Counted from the stretch's first letter, positions 1-11,114 are shown. The stretch is DNA of 64,000 nucleotides from Phymorhynchus buccinoides (GCA_017654935.2 CM065706.1:5609751-5673750); one strand, 5' to 3'. Notes: a model not told the origin generated them from the sequence alone. Numbers and translations are program-made.

Positions 1-80
1 TATATGGCTTTAAGTGTGTTAAATTTCATTAATGTGTATAAAATATAAATGACGTAATATGACGCGTAATTTTGATATAC

Positions 81-312
81 CTGTCCGGATGACGGGGGTC
101 TCCCACGACCCCTACTTTAAAGAGCACTGCAGTGCATTGAGTAGGGGTCGTGGGAGACCCCCGCCATCCGGACAGGGATAAACACATGGTGACTCATTGA
201 CAAGTAGGGGTCGTGGGAGACCCCCGCCATCCGGACAGGGATAAACACCTAGGAATTCGCTCTTTGCTGAGTAGGGGGTCGTGGAAGACCCCCGCCATCG
301 TGTCTGTGTAGT
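81..312. repeat. Inverted and tandem repeat
   Basis: A 35-bp GC-rich block starting ctgtccggatgacggggg (81-115) is followed by three reverse-complement copies at about 141-175, 203-238 and 271-300, spaced by short AT-richer linkers. The first pair can form a hairpin. No coding potential is evident; the minus ORF across it simply translates the repeat. Confidence 0.75.
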
Positions 313-456
313 CAAAAGCATGATCCGGTAAAGGTTAAGAGTGTAGGTAGGGAGACTCGATCCGAGCTATCGCGTTTAATTAACTCATAAGCAAAAAAAA
401 CCGCTGCAGGTAATAATGATAAAAATAAAAAGAAAAATAAATTTTATAAATGCAGT

Positions 457-1006
457 ACAATGGAACGAACCTCCCTTATAAGACCCCCCCCCCCCCCCTA
501 TAAGACTCCCTCCCACCTACTTCTCTGTGCCCTTCGGGTCAAGAGGACGCAAAACGTTAACCCTTTCACCGCCAATGTCGCATTTTTGCACCACAGTGAT
601 TGAACACCCATGTCATTAAAACTCTTGAAATGAGGGTCTGTTATCCAATGATCTTGGGTTCTTAATTTTGAGAGGTAAGGATAGGCCTTATTTCAAATAT
701 ATCACAGAAGAATCCCCAATGTTTCAGACAAAAATCTTTTCTCTATCCATGTAAGTTTAATGGACAGTTTTGGCTAAAACATGGCTGGCGGCGAAAGGGT
801 TAAATTTCGATTCGAAGACCTACTTCTCTGAGACATTGCCCTTCTTTGCAAGTATTAAATCACCTCCTTCATACAACTCCCTCCCACTTACGACCTATGC
901 TTCTCTGAGACGTTGCCCTTCGTTGCAAGTATTAAAATCACCTCTCTATTACAACTCCCTCCCACTTAAGACCTTATTTTGGATGATTTTTCGAGGTTCC
1001 ACTGTA
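457..1006. mobile_element. CAGTGGAACC-type MITE, interrupted
   Basis: The outer ends read as a degenerate acaatggaac...cctcccttataag (left) and gaggttccactgta (right). Inside are two copies of the family's internal unit (cttctctgagacattgcccttctttg...). The same family recurs at least eight times in the window. TA flanks and CAG termini suggest a Tc1/mariner or pogo-type non-autonomous element. It is split by the TTAA element at 557-803. Confidence 0.7.
557..803. mobile_element. TTAA-flanked MITE (family P1)
   Basis: The element starts ttaaccctttcaccgcca and ends in the inverse, ggcgaaagggttaa, with TTAA at both edges and a length of about 247 bp. TTAA flanks with CCC...GGG termini are typical of piggyBac-type elements. 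Related copies are at 14453-15201, 35029-35507, 43500-43746 and 56971-57190. It is nested in the MITE at 457-1006. Confidence 0.8.
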
Positions 1007-1756
1007 GTATTCTTTCAGATGAGAAGAGATTTAATTTTTGATGTAAAATATCTAATACATTATATTATATTTAACGGAATTAACGTAGAATTTTGCTGGA
1101 TTCCATCGCACTGTGGTATCATTGGGAATGAACTAGCTGATAAATTAGCGAAAGAAGGTGCTAGTAGAAAATCGTCAGATTGTTCAATAAAACTAGAAAA
1201 ACACGAAATAAATTCAATGTTAGAAAATAGTATATATAATGAAAAGCTTCCTTCAAAATCTACGATATTATTATGTTCAAGATCTTTATCTAGCCTTATC
1301 TACAAAATTCGATTAAACTCGTGGAGGACCAAATTTTCTAAAGGTGTAGAATGCGACTGTGGTCTCCCAATATCAGTTCAACACATTATTTTAGAATGTC
1401 CATTATTATCATTGTTATACAAACTATCTGGGATACAAGTTGCACAAATTGGAACTTTAAAAGACGTAGTTTACAGTCATGACATGATCAAAATTGCTAC
1501 AGTCATATCCAGCTCTGGAATTGCAAGATTACTTTAGTTCATGAGTTAATTAACTTTAATTTTGTTTTCTTTTTCACTTTTTGTCAAAATTTATTTGTTG
1601 CTATTAATTTGTTAGGAATTTGTTACACACGCACTCATATTCACATACACACACGCGCGCGCGCACACACTTTTTTCTTTTCTTTTTCCCCCCAGTCTAA
1701 TATCACCATTGTGTGAACAGACTTTAAATTAAATCAATCAAACCAAATCAAATCAA
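1007..1756 (+). mobile_element. 5'-truncated LINE: RNase H and C-terminal zinc region
   Basis: The frame open to 1537 encodes the end of a ribonuclease H domain, with the motif WIPSHCGIIGNELADKLAK (catalytic His and Asp region), then a Cys/His segment (CDCGLPISVQHIILECP) typical of the C-terminal zinc knuckle of I/Jockey-like non-LTR retrotransposons. Endonuclease and RT are absent, so the copy is truncated at its 5' end and cannot be autonomous. The reported reading frame starts in the adjacent MITE at 770, which is chance read-through. The 3' UTR ends with the tail agtctaatatcaccattgt and AATCAAATC-like repeats. The same tail occurs at 5826-5874 and 44304-44366. Confidence 0.85.
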
Positions 1757-1843
1757 GAGAGAAATTGCGGTCTCATTGTTCACACATTTTCTTGCTCGTT
1801 AATTAAAGGGCCCAGTTACAAGAAAGGATTAGTCAGTTGGGTA

Positions 1844-2096
1844 TTAGGTATTAGGTATTATTATTATTAGGTACTTTATAGTCACAGAGGCGTCTCTGTG
1901 AAATTCGGGTTGCTCCCACCTGGAGAGCGCGTCGCAGCCAGAGGCGCACCACCCAATTTTTTTATTATTTTTTGGGCATGCGATTTTTGTCACTGATGAG
2001 GGGGGCGGGGGGGGGGGGGGGGGGGGTACATTTTTACCAAATGACAACTTTTTCGTTGCCACTGGGTTTAACGTATGCTAAGTGCATGGGCACACG

Positions 2097-2127
<31 letters not shown>

Positions 2128-2247
2128 TCCACGTTCAGACCGTTAAGGCCTAGTGCAGAATGAGAGGGAAAAATCCCCTGTACCCAGGTTCGAACTCGGG
2201 GTTTACTTGACACGAAGCGAACGCGATACCACTGTGCCACCTCTACA
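1844..2247 (-). mobile_element. tRNA-derived SINE
   Basis: Read on the minus strand, the 5' head contains an A-box-like tggcacagtggtatcgcgtt and a B-box-like gagttcgaacct, both RNA polymerase III promoter signals. A body follows with a conserved block (agtggcaacgaaaaagttgtc region), then a (taatacc)-rich 3' end. Partial copies of the body lie at 13213-13456, 26100-26325 and 35835-35915. A 20-bp G tract lies inside. Confidence 0.75.
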
Positions 2248-2249
2248 TT

Positions 2250-3039
2250 GTCAAAACAATGGGAAAACTGGGTGTGGGCTTTCTTTTTCCTTTCCAGATT
2301 CTCATTCAGCAACAAAAGGAACATGGATAAAATTGTCATATCTGGTTATTAGTCATGGACCGCCGGAAGTGTATTATCATTATTATCCCTTCTAACGCCA
2401 TGTATTTTTGTTTGTGGCTCAAGCCACAAACCTATAACTCACTTTGTCGGTCGGTCGGTCGTCGTCGGTCGAAAATTGTCGCACATTTTGACAAAATTGT
2501 CGCACTTCAAATCGAGGCTACACTTCAAATTGAGGCCGCTCTTTAAAATGATGTATTTTAAAAGCGTACAAAGTAATAAACATACGTAATACAGACACTA
2601 CAACAGACACGACGAGTATGCGGTGCTTCTTTCGATGAGTATAAGTAGGATACATAGTTTTAAATGTTTTCCAAAAGATATAAAAAGTTACGAAATGGTG
2701 CAGAGATAACATTCTGGTTTACAGATTAAAATTATTGAAAAGCCAGGTGAGGTGACTCATGATTGGAGTGGTAAAAATAGACCGCGTGCCACAAACTATT
2801 GCGATTTCGCGCTTGTTTAACGTTCTTGGTTGTCCGTTGCATCTCAACCGACAAGAGGAAAGTAACTATTTTTTGGAGTGCACATCCATTGCTTTAACGG
2901 CAGAAACAGTGGCAGAAGTTCTATAAATTGACTAACACATGGCATGGTGCTTGGCAGTGAATGTCTTTGCATTTGGTGGGAGTGTAGAGTGATGTCTTAT
3001 TGGGCGAATATATTAAGAGTTAAACTGCTATGATTATTA
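2250..3039. other. No gene recognised
   Basis: This AT-rich stretch has a short run of tcggtcggtcgtcg repeats near 2447-2470 and a duplicated cttcaaat(c/t)gaggc pair near 2505-2540. No exon, RNA gene or transposon terminus could be supported. It may be intron of the P450 that ends at 4270. Confidence 0.4.
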
Positions 3040-3691
3040 TTCAGATTCGGTGACAAAGCAAACATGTGAATAAATTAAATGTCTTTCCTGGAGTTTGTCA
3101 GTTTCAGCAACATGGATAACATGCCGTGCCTGTTGTTTTTGTTTGGGACCCAAAACGTGTATTATTACTGTTATTCAGGTTTAGTGACAAGGCGAACATG
3201 GATAACATGTCGTGCCTGTTGTTTTTGTTTGGGCCCCAAAACGTGTATTATTACTGTTATTCAGGTTTAGTGACAAGGCGAACATGGATAACATGTCGTG
3301 CCTGTTGTTTTTGTTTGGGACCCAAAACGTGTATTATTACTGTTATTCAGGTTTAGTGACAAGGTGAACATGGATAACATGCCGTGCCTGTTGTTTTTGT
3401 TTGGGCCCCAAAACGTGTATTATTACTGTTATTCAGGTTTAGTGACAAGGCGAACATGGATAACATGTCATGCCTGTTGTTTTTGTTTGGGCCCCAAAAC
3501 GTGTATTATTACTGTTATTCAGGTTTAGTGACAAGGCGAACATGGATAACATGTCGTGCCTGTTGTTTTTGTTTGGGACCCAAAACGTGTATTATTACTG
3601 TTATTCAGGTTTAGTGACAAGGCGAACATGGACATGTCGTGCCTGTTGTTTTTGTTTGAACCCCCAAACGTGTATTATTACTGTTATTCAG
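3040..3691 (+). repeat. 86-bp minisatellite derived from a P450 splice acceptor and exon start
   Basis: About seven direct copies of an 86-bp unit run straight into the haem-binding exon at 3692. Each unit begins at the same splice acceptor (ttattcag, then tttagtgacaaggcgaac) as the real exon, and continues with coding-like sequence before an intron-like AT-rich part. In the exon's frame the unit reads FSDKANMDNMSCLLFLFGPQ, against FSDKANMDKMSFVAFGLGPR in the exon. The array is therefore a degenerate tandem duplication of the intron-exon junction. The many overlapping 75-77-aa frames here are by-products of the repeat. Confidence 0.9.
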
Positions 3692-3848
3692 GTTTAGTGA
3701 CAAGGCGAACATGGATAAAATGTCGTTCGTGGCCTTTGGCCTGGGCCCCCGAACATGCATCGGCATGCGGCTGGCCATGCTGGAGATGAAGGTCGCCATG
3801 GTGCACGTGCTGCGAACCTTGACCTTTGTCCGCACGTCCGATCTGCAG
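3692..3848 (+). CDS. Cytochrome P450 (CYP3-like), haem-binding exon
   Basis: This is the penultimate coding exon of a microsomal P450 monooxygenase. The acceptor is ttattcag and the donor is ctgcag/gtcagt. It opens with one base completing a codon, followed by 52 codons. It carries the signature FGLGPRTCIG, matching FxxGxRxCxG with the Cys that ligates haem iron, then the L-helix segment MRLAMLEMKVAMVHVLRTL. Spacing and wording match clan 3 (CYP3/CYP6-like) P450s. Upstream exons (membrane anchor to K-helix) are not on this strand in the window and would lie left of base 1. The exon edge is the source or product of the 86-bp array before it, so which acceptor is used is uncertain. Confidence 0.9.
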
Positions 3849-4177
3849 GTCAGTTCTCATGCATATCGTTGTTTTAAGAATTTGAATTCTTTTCCCTCAA
3901 AAAGAAAGAAAAAAATGTCAGCTTAATTTCCTGCAAAGTAACGTAAAACCTTCATTTGAGGAGACAAGTAATAAACTTGACACATTTATAATTTTTCTTC
4001 TTCTGCATTCCCAGGCCATGTCCATAATGGGTAAGGTACGTATGTGTCCAGTTTTCACTGGTCTCCCCGCTGCATTCAGCTGGCGAATTCCAGTGTCGGA
4101 GAAGCTGAAAAAAGTTTTTTGGTTGATCTCATTTGAATTTTATTACCCGTTAATTAATGTATTTATACATTTTTCAG
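3849..4177 (+). other. P450 intron with dispersed repeat fragment
   Basis: The GT-AG intron joins two phase-0 exon edges. About 4010-4110 is a fragment of the dispersed family also seen at 23015-23345 and 32560-32885 (ggccatgtccataatggg..., ttcagctggcgaattcc). Confidence 0.7.
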
Positions 4178-4270
4178 GATACTATCCAGCTGAAAACCGG
4201 GATATCTAGTTTGATGAACACCAAGTCACCGCTTCTGATCAAGGCAGTGCCTCGACAAGTGGACCAGTAG
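4178..4270 (+). CDS. Cytochrome P450 (CYP3-like), terminal exon
   Basis: Thirty codons and a TAG stop follow the acceptor tttttcag. The peptide DTIQLKTGISSLMNTKSPLL then IKAVPR matches the C-terminal beta-sheet and conserved (V/I)xxxPR ending of CYP3-like enzymes. Phase 0 matches the preceding exon. The stop codon sits inside a 94-95-bp unit duplicated downstream. Together with the exon at 3692 it supplies the last ~83 residues of the enzyme. Confidence 0.85.
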   Translation, partial: DTIQLKTGISSLMNTKSPLLIKAVPRQVDQ

Positions 4271-4452
4271 ATCACCGACTCTGCATTTGTATGGCCGGAC
4301 ACAATTCGTCATGGATGACATTCTTATTTTAATCAAGGGCCTATTTCAAAACACCAACCAGTAGATCACCGACTCTGCATTTGTATGGCCGGCCATAATG
4401 CCATGGACAAAATTCAGATTTTGATCAAGGGCGTACTTCAAAATAATAATCA
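4263..4452 (+). repeat. Two-copy duplication starting at the P450 stop codon
   Basis: The string accagtagatcaccgactc, which contains the stop codon, recurs at 4357 followed by the same tttgtatggccgg block and a related atcaagggc...cttcaaaa end. The period is 94-95 bp. The second copy lies in the presumed 3' UTR. Confidence 0.85.
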
Positions 4453-4457
4453 GTATC

Positions 4458-4697
4458 ATGGCTTGCTATTATACTTATGAAACAGCTGACAAAAAACATG
4501 CTTGGGTTAATTTCCCCCCGACTTTTCGTTTCGCTTAGCTATTATACCTTCCAAACAGCTGACAAAAAACATGCTTGGGTTAATTTCCCCCCGACTTTTC
4601 GTTTCGCTTAGCTATTATACCTTTCAAACAGCTGACAAAAAAACATGCTTGGGTTAATTTCCCCGACTTTTCGTTTCGCTTAGCTATTATACCTTAC
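4458..4697. repeat. Tandem repeat, three copies of ~72 bp
   Basis: Units contain gctattatac...aacagctgac and catgcttgggttaatttcc, each ending cttttcgtttcgctta. Copies start near 4462, 4540 and 4610. They lie in or just beyond the P450 3' UTR. Confidence 0.85.
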
Positions 4698-4699
4698 TA

Positions 4700-5559
4700 G
4701 ATAAACCTGTGCTCCGCACGGCAGCACCCCTCCCTTCCGCTCTCACCCGTGCTCCGCACAGCAGCATGAAGCATCTGCGCTTCCTAGCTTCGCTTGGGGT
4801 TTCCCCTATCCTGCTTTCCCCCTCCAAGTGTCTCCGCCCACCCCCAGCTTTCCAAACTTCCAGAAGGTACTCGCCTCCCTCTTCTCCTTCCTAGCTTCGC
4901 TTGGGGTTTCTCCTATCCTGCTTTTCCCCTTGAATAACTTCGGCAAACTTCGTGTTTTCCGAAGGTAGTTTCATGACGCAGCTTCAAAATAATGCCAACT
5001 GACACGCAAGCAACATTTTGCCTTCAAAATCAAAATTTTAAATCTGACATAGCGGAATAAATAGATGAACTTGACCTGCATGTCAAGCAAAAGTCCGACA
5101 TTTACGCGGTACTCGAGTTTTTAGCTTCCCCTACTCGGATCCTTAGCGCATCTTATATAGATGGAGAAAAGGGCAGCTTCTGAAAAAGCTCATGCCTCAT
5201 ATTCCTCCCAATCCTGAAGTGGTGACCACATTAAAAACAATTCCCAATGTGTGTGTCGATCTGTGTACTCACGATGGGTGGGGGTAGTGTTAAAATTGTA
5301 TGTCATCTAGTTTTAAATTGTATATGTCATCAGTTTGGGCAGAAATGTTTGATTTTAGAATTAGGACTGTGGTTCTGGGTGACAAGATGGCCGATCCTGA
5401 AGACTTTCTATCAGCTTTTCTAATCCTGATTTCAGGAGTATTGCCTGAACTATTGTCACCCATTATCTACCACATCCTTTTATCTGTCCAACACTTTTAA
5501 GATAAACATAGCAAACAAGACATCATTTACAGACCTGAAATGATTGACATCGCCAAGGT
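4700..5559. other. No gene recognised
   Basis: The left part has partial direct repeats (cacccgtgctccgcac, and gcttcctagcttcgcttgggg at about 4780 and 4885). No convincing exon, splice pair or transposon end was found in the rest. Confidence 0.4.
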
Positions 5560-5874
5560 TATATCCAGCTGAGATTCTTCATTTGTTATAATTGATTCAT
5601 TAGTCTATGTTTGATTATTATATTGTTGTTCATAAGTACACACATATAAATGTGTGCACGCACGCACACACACAAAAAGTATATTATTTGCTTATTCAAT
5701 GTTCCATCTGGAAATTAAATTTCGACTTGACTTGACTTGACACACACACACACACATAAACACACGCGTGCGCATGCACACACTTTTTCAGCTCAGTTTA
5801 ATTCATTTATCTCTTCTTTTTTAAAAGTCTAATATCACCATTGTTGTGAACAGATTTTAAATTAAATCAAATCT
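5560..5874 (+). mobile_element. LINE 3'-end fragments
   Basis: Two retrotransposon 3' tails occur in succession. One ends near 5745 with caatgttccatctggaaatt and (acttg) repeats. The other, at 5826-5874, carries the same agtctaatatcaccattgt tail as the LINE ending at 1756. Short CA-rich tracts lie between. No coding part remains. Confidence 0.6.
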
Positions 5875-6077
5875 TTTATCTGTCCGTAACATTCTTCTGT
5901 AGAAAATGGATCAGCGATATACATCAAGTGTAAACTTGAACCAAAAGAATATGATTGTACATGATTTTGTACAGAAGCTTAAACTGTCCTTTTTCATTAA
6001 ACAGCAAACCTTGTACTCAATGTGTGATTGTAGTATAAGTAGCACTGAAGTTGGTCGTCAAAATAAACCTACTAGAT

Positions 6078-6675
6078 ACACTGGAACCTCCCTTATAAAG
6101 ACCTTAAAAAATCATCCAAAATGAGGCCATATGTCTGTATCGATAAAAATTTCGGACTTTCCTGGAGTTGCACTGCCACTGGGCATTGCCTCCAGGATCG
6201 ACGACGAAAATGGTGTTTTACGTCCTCTTGGTCTGAATCAGACACATATGGGACATTTGTAAATACAAATATGGTGGGAACAATACTGGAGGCAATGCCC
6301 GGAGGCAGTACGAAACCAGTAAAGTCCCGATTTTTAAAAATTAATACATAAGTATATAGCTGTAGCGGTGACCCCGCCTCGGTTAAACCTCATCGGCTAT
6401 GGCACCGCCACAAATATAGTTTAAAAATTTGCCTCCAGGATCGTTCCCACCATCTTTATATCTATATCTACTAATGTCCCATACTGTGTTTGTTTCAGAC
6501 CGGAGGATGTTAAATGGATTTTCATTCACATCCAAAATGAGGTCTTAAATGGGAGGGAGTTGTAACAGGGAGGTAATTCTAATACTTACAAAAAAGGGCA
6601 ATGTATCAGAGAAGCAGTAGGTCTTATTGGGAGGGAGTCTTAATAGGGAAGGTCTAATAGGGAGGTTCAACTGTA
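6078..6675. mobile_element. CAGTGGAACC-type MITE with nested insertion
   Basis: The left end is tacactggaacctccctt and the right end is gggaggttcaactgta. The halves of the usual internal unit (catccaaaatgaggtctta...) are separated by about 400 bp (6130-6530) of another element. That insert has the inverted-looking segments cattgcctccaggatc and ggaggcaatgcccgg. The same insert sequence occurs beside the assembly gap at 40045-40125. Confidence 0.65.
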
Positions 6676-7368
6676 CTTTGCCTCAGAGTATCTATGCATG
6701 GATGTTCTTGTTATGTGTATATTTATATTATTTAGAAAATATTACATGTATATCAACCAGATTAGCTTATTTGTTGTTGTCATACTTGCCATTTATTAAA
6801 GGAGATGATTTTCTGTCGTACTGAATAAGTTGTTCTAGCCGATTCTATTTTATGCATAAAACATCTTGATTGTTTGTTTGTCGATAGCATGGTAGTGGGG
6901 GGGGGGGGGCAAAGTGAGTTTTGCGGAAGAATATCCAACCGATTCTGCATTTCATTTGAAAGATGTCGACTCAACCTAAAATGATGAAGTTGGGCATCAA
7001 AATGAAGAAGAAGAAAAAGAACTAGGATCACAAATCTGGAAACGTGTGGCGTGAGCTAGGCTGCGCACGACTGCTAACTTCGGCGGGAAGTTGCTTGTTC
7101 AGTCATTCACATCCGGTTCCGCGAAGCGATTGCATAGGTCTTAACGCACCTAATTTTTAGGCACAGAGCAAATTTTTACCCTGGCTTTTTTTTTGTGGGG
7201 GTGGGGGGGGGGTGGGGGGTGTGTGTGTGTCAAATTTTCACTTTCGCTGAGGTCTACCATGCCTGTATTACTAGCGAATCACTGATTTGCCATGGGGGAA
7301 GGGCGAAAAATTTCAAGTGTAATGTTGACCATAAGCATCGATTTGGATCAATGTACACATACATGCAT

Positions 7369-7565
7369 GTCGATGGCTTATTATTGATGTTATTGCAAAA
7401 ACTAAGAACTTGTATTAAAAAAGACTGCAAATAATGTAAAATGGGGATTATGCTTTTTATATTTCTGCAGTCCTTTTTTTGAAACAAGTTAGTTTTCACA
7501 CTATGTTCAATAATACGTCAATGGACTATCTAAAGATAGTCCGTTTTGACTCCAAGCCATCGATG
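7369..7565. mobile_element. Palindromic MITE, degenerate copy
   Basis: The right end gactatctaaagatagtcc then gttttgactccaagccatcg is identical to that of 12341-12583. The left end (cgatggctta...) lacks the matching hairpin stem, so this is a deleted copy. Related flanking blocks (gaccataagcatcgatttg) occur at about 7328 and 7687. Confidence 0.6.
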
Positions 7566-7956
7566 TGCACTATACGTTGCCATTCTTCCTTCTTTCTCCA
7601 TGGCAACAGGGACATGGAAGTCGCTATTACTAGTGAGTCACTGTGTTGACGTGGGGAAAGGGCGAAAAATTGTAACGTGTAATGTTGACCATAAGCATCG
7701 ATTTGCACCAATGTTCACACATACATGCACACACACACAAATCCCGACTCAGATATCCAGTTTTATTAGAATTACAAATAATTCATGAAAATCCGCACAT
7801 CATAGAAAGATTGCATAGCAGCTGAACACAATCAGGTGATAGGCTTATAGTTTACAAAGAGACACAATAGATTAAAGAAGTCAACACGTTATCTGCAGGA
7901 CCACTCCACACTGAAAATATGTTATTTCAACTACAGGTGAAACATCAATTCAAGTC

Positions 7957-8168
7957 TTAAGCCGGCGACAGACTATGTGACTGCCTCATGCGACTCGATC
8001 AGGTCGTGACGTTTCACCTCAGGTGACAGGGCCGAATAGGGTGGGTTCTAAATTTCACTGATCGAGTCAGATGGCTTGTGACCTCTTCTGTGCAGGAACA
8101 TTTTTTTGGTCAACGTCATGACCTGATTGAGTCATATGAGGCAGTCGCATAGTCTGTCTCCAGCTTAA
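7957..8168. mobile_element. TTAA-flanked MITE with ~50-bp inverted ends
   Basis: The left arm ttaagccggcgacagactat is mirrored by the right arm atagtctgtctccagcttaa. Pairing continues into gactgcctcatgcgactcga and its inverse. Both edges contain TTAA. Confidence 0.75.
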
Positions 8169-8718
8169 TGGGGCCGCTACACCACAAACGATTCGATCCC
8201 AACGCGATGCCATTTGACATTTGTCAGCCATGATTCTCGTGAAATTCAACTGAATCTGATGGAAATCCTACTAGTTTTGTTCACTTTTGTAGTCGCCAGA
8301 CACGAAGCCGATGAATTAGCTATATTGTTCTATCACGAAGCCGATTTAACTATATTTTTGTATCACGAAGCCGATTTAGCTATATTTTTGTATCACGAAG
8401 CCGATTTAGCTATATTTTTGTATCATGAAGCCGATGATTTAGCGCTATATTTTTGTATCACGAATCCGACGATTTAGCTATATTTTTGTATCACGAAGCC
8501 GATGATTTAGCTGTATTTTTGTATCACGAATCCAACAATTTAGCTATATTTTTGGATCGGACATTTTAATCGATTCATGCGCCAGGGTCTACTGCAGAGC
8601 ATAGTGAGCGAAGATAGCCGAATTATTTTTTAGACGAAAGTATTTCGCGCGAATCAAGACTCGCAAACATCGTCACGGTCGACATTAGGATCGGATCGCA
8701 TGTAGTGTAGCAGGCCCT
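8168..8718. mobile_element. MITE with internal minisatellite
   Basis: The termini ggggccgctacaccacaaac and the inverse of gtgtagcaggccc, with gattcgatcc/ggatcggatc inside, form ~30-bp inverted repeats. The interior (about 8300-8560) is a run of roughly nine ~30-bp copies of tatcacgaagccgatttag. The 87-aa ORF at 8214-8477 is a translation of that array, not a gene. Confidence 0.7.
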
Positions 8719-8721
8719 TTA

Positions 8722-8966
8722 TTTGCATACAACCCCATCAACTATCATTAGTACGGGCCCTTTATTTGCATACAACCCCGTCAACTATCATTAGTCCTCT
8801 TGGGACCCTCACCAAACTTCAACCCTCATCTTCTTAATCGAGTTTCACGAAAAACAAATGTAATTCGAGCATCCAAGGTTGTTTTTTTTAAATTGCATAA
8901 GATTGACAATAATAACATACCGTAGTTACGATACCTGGCATCCCCCCCCCCCCCCCCCCCCCCTTC
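8722..8966. repeat. Two-copy 41-bp repeat, then poly-C tract
   Basis: The block ccctttatttgcatacaacc occurs twice (about 8716 and 8757) with catcaactatcattagt. A C tract of about 22 bp lies at 8942-8963. Confidence 0.7.
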
Positions 8967-9421
8967 ACTAAAAGCTTAAATGTTTGGGAGATTACTCCCG
9001 CCATAACAGACGATTCTCGGAGAAAATCAAACTAGGGGAGAGCACTAGGGGAGAGTTGCATACCTCCATTACTCAGTCAAATACCATATAGCAACAATAG
9101 CGTTGAAGCTTGAAACCGCAGGATGCGAGTCAGCGACTTGCAAACATTTTGTTTTAGAAACATTAGGGGTGGCCAGTTGTCAAAAACTTCTAAACTTTGC
9201 AAAATGTGAAGTAAAAATATAAATGACAAATTTTAGAATGACGCACAGTGTTCTAAGTGCTGTATGTCTGCTCAAGCACACGAGGCGAGAGCTGGGGATC
9301 TACCTGATGGTAGAGTAACTTCCCCTGTTTGACCGATTGAATTATGCAAGATCACTCCCACACTCCATTAAATTACTCCCCTTCATTATTTTCGAACAAT
9401 TCCTATTGCACGAGTTGGCAC

Positions 9422-9577
9422 TACAGTGAAACCTCCCATTATAAGACTCCCTCACATAAGACCTACTTCTCTGAGACATTGCCCTTCTTTGTAAGTATTA
9501 AAATTACCTCCCTTATAAGACCTCATTTTGGATGAGTTTTGAAGGTCTTATAACTGTATAATGGAGGTTCCACTGTA
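9422..9577. mobile_element. CAGTGGAACC-type MITE
   Basis: A compact copy starts tacagtgaaacctcccatta and ends ggaggttccactgta, with one internal ctctgagacattgcccttct unit. Confidence 0.8.
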
Positions 9578-9799
9578 CTAATTATCTATTAATTTTCAGA
9601 AACTGTCTCCAGTACAATAATCTCTCCAAAGCCAAAATAAAACTTAATTTGCCATCAAATTATCCTGAACTTCATCCCTTTTCAACTTTTGCTACATTTC
9701 ATAAACGATCATACTTTTTTTTTTTTACCCACCCACAAACAACCGTCTGGATTTCTTCTTCAATGAATGTTAATAAAAAAAAAAGTTCATAGTACAGTT

Positions 9800-10014
9800 C
9801 AGGGATCAATCGTCCTGCAAAACAAGGGGTCCCAGGGACTCTTTCACTTACAGTATAGAGGGTCCTAGAGGCGGGATAGAGGGTCCCAGTGGCATTGCGA
9901 ATGCTAAAAAGAATTTTTCTAGTGCATCCCTGGGACCCTCTGCACATTTTTTAGAGGGTCCTTGAGAATCTTAATGCTTCATAGACCCCCAAATGGGGGT
10001 CCCTGGGAGCCCTG
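9800..10014. mobile_element. CAGGGCTCCC-type MITE
   Basis: The termini are cagggatcaa...and ccctgggagccctg. The interior matches the copies at 37996-38195 and 38335-38553 (aaggggtcccagggactc, gatagagggtcccagtggca). CAGGG termini suggest a hAT-like non-autonomous family, but superfamily assignment is uncertain. Confidence 0.75.
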
Positions 10015-10384
10015 ATAGTTGTGGTAAAATTACATAGGTGCCCATTCCAATCCATTTACCGGGTACGTTTCAACAGGCAAGTCCATTGTAGTTTTTTTTT
10101 TTTAAATGCTCACTCAACGTCCATTTATATTATTCAGGCATGAAAACTAACGTTAAAAACAAAAAGAGATTTTCCAGCCGAGAAATCGTTCCACCAAGAT
10201 TTTCCACAATCGAAATGTCTACGATATAGCAATCAAAATCACCTGGCATGATCGTAAGACTCCTTTTTTTTAATTTTTTATTAACACGTAATGAATTATT
10301 AAAAAAGATTACAACAAAAACTAGAACCTATAGATTCCCACAACATCATGGTAAACGAAAACGGAGGTAAACCTATTACACACT

Positions 10385-10740
10385 CAAGATGTTTCCACAC
10401 AAACTGATACAATATCCACAATAGAGAGAGAGCGCTGTATTGTACGCGGAGCATAGCAACATAGGTGCTCCTGGGAAATGTCAAAAATCCTGCAGGAGAT
10501 GAAGGGGCTGGCCCCGGCGGAGTGCAGGGACAGCGCCCCTCCTGGGGGTTCCGGGGGGCAATGCCCCCTGGAAGCTGAAGGGAAACAATAGTTTCCAATG
10601 TAACTGACAGGCTCTCGTTCCACTTTCACTTCTGGTTAAACTCCATGACCTCTACAGTATAACCAGCAAAATGCATCTTCCGAAATTCTCATAATCCGGC
10701 GGCGCCGGCTCCAGGCAATACAAAAAACAACACCTGAACT
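10385..10740. repeat. Dispersed repeat, copy 1
   Basis: The block ggtgctcctgggaa...ccccggcggagtgcaggg...aatgccccctggaagctgaa...actgacaggctctcgtt...ctcataatccggcg recurs nearly unchanged at 18024-18310. A short part (acacaatagagagagagc) recurs at 10978. The overlapping ~80-aa minus ORFs are shared repeat translations. Confidence 0.7.
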
Positions 10741-11114
10741 TCAGGACATCCTGGACAAAAAAATCCTGAAAGTAGGAGCATCCATGTTAATAGAGCATTT
10801 GCCACGCGCCGGTGACCTTGAATTTCACTGAGTTGAATTTAGAGAGTTGAATTAGAGAGGTCAGCGCAACTCGGGCAGAACGAGCTCGGGCAAATTAGTA
10901 GTCTAGTATAGTGAACGAACACTCGTGGCAAACGCCCTATTACACACTCACGATTGTTCCACATACACTGATACAATATCCACAATAGAGAGAGAGCTGT
11001 ATTGTACGCGGAGCGGAGCAAAATAATGTAATAAATAATCACTATTAACACCCACAAACAACAACCTGTACAAATGACTACACTACAGTAGGACAACAGA
11101 TACAGGGAACCCAG

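Noticed and set aside
770..1006. Start of the 255-aa ORF as part of a LINE protein
   Set aside because: The first ~80 codons translate MITE sequence; homology to RNase H begins only after about 1019.
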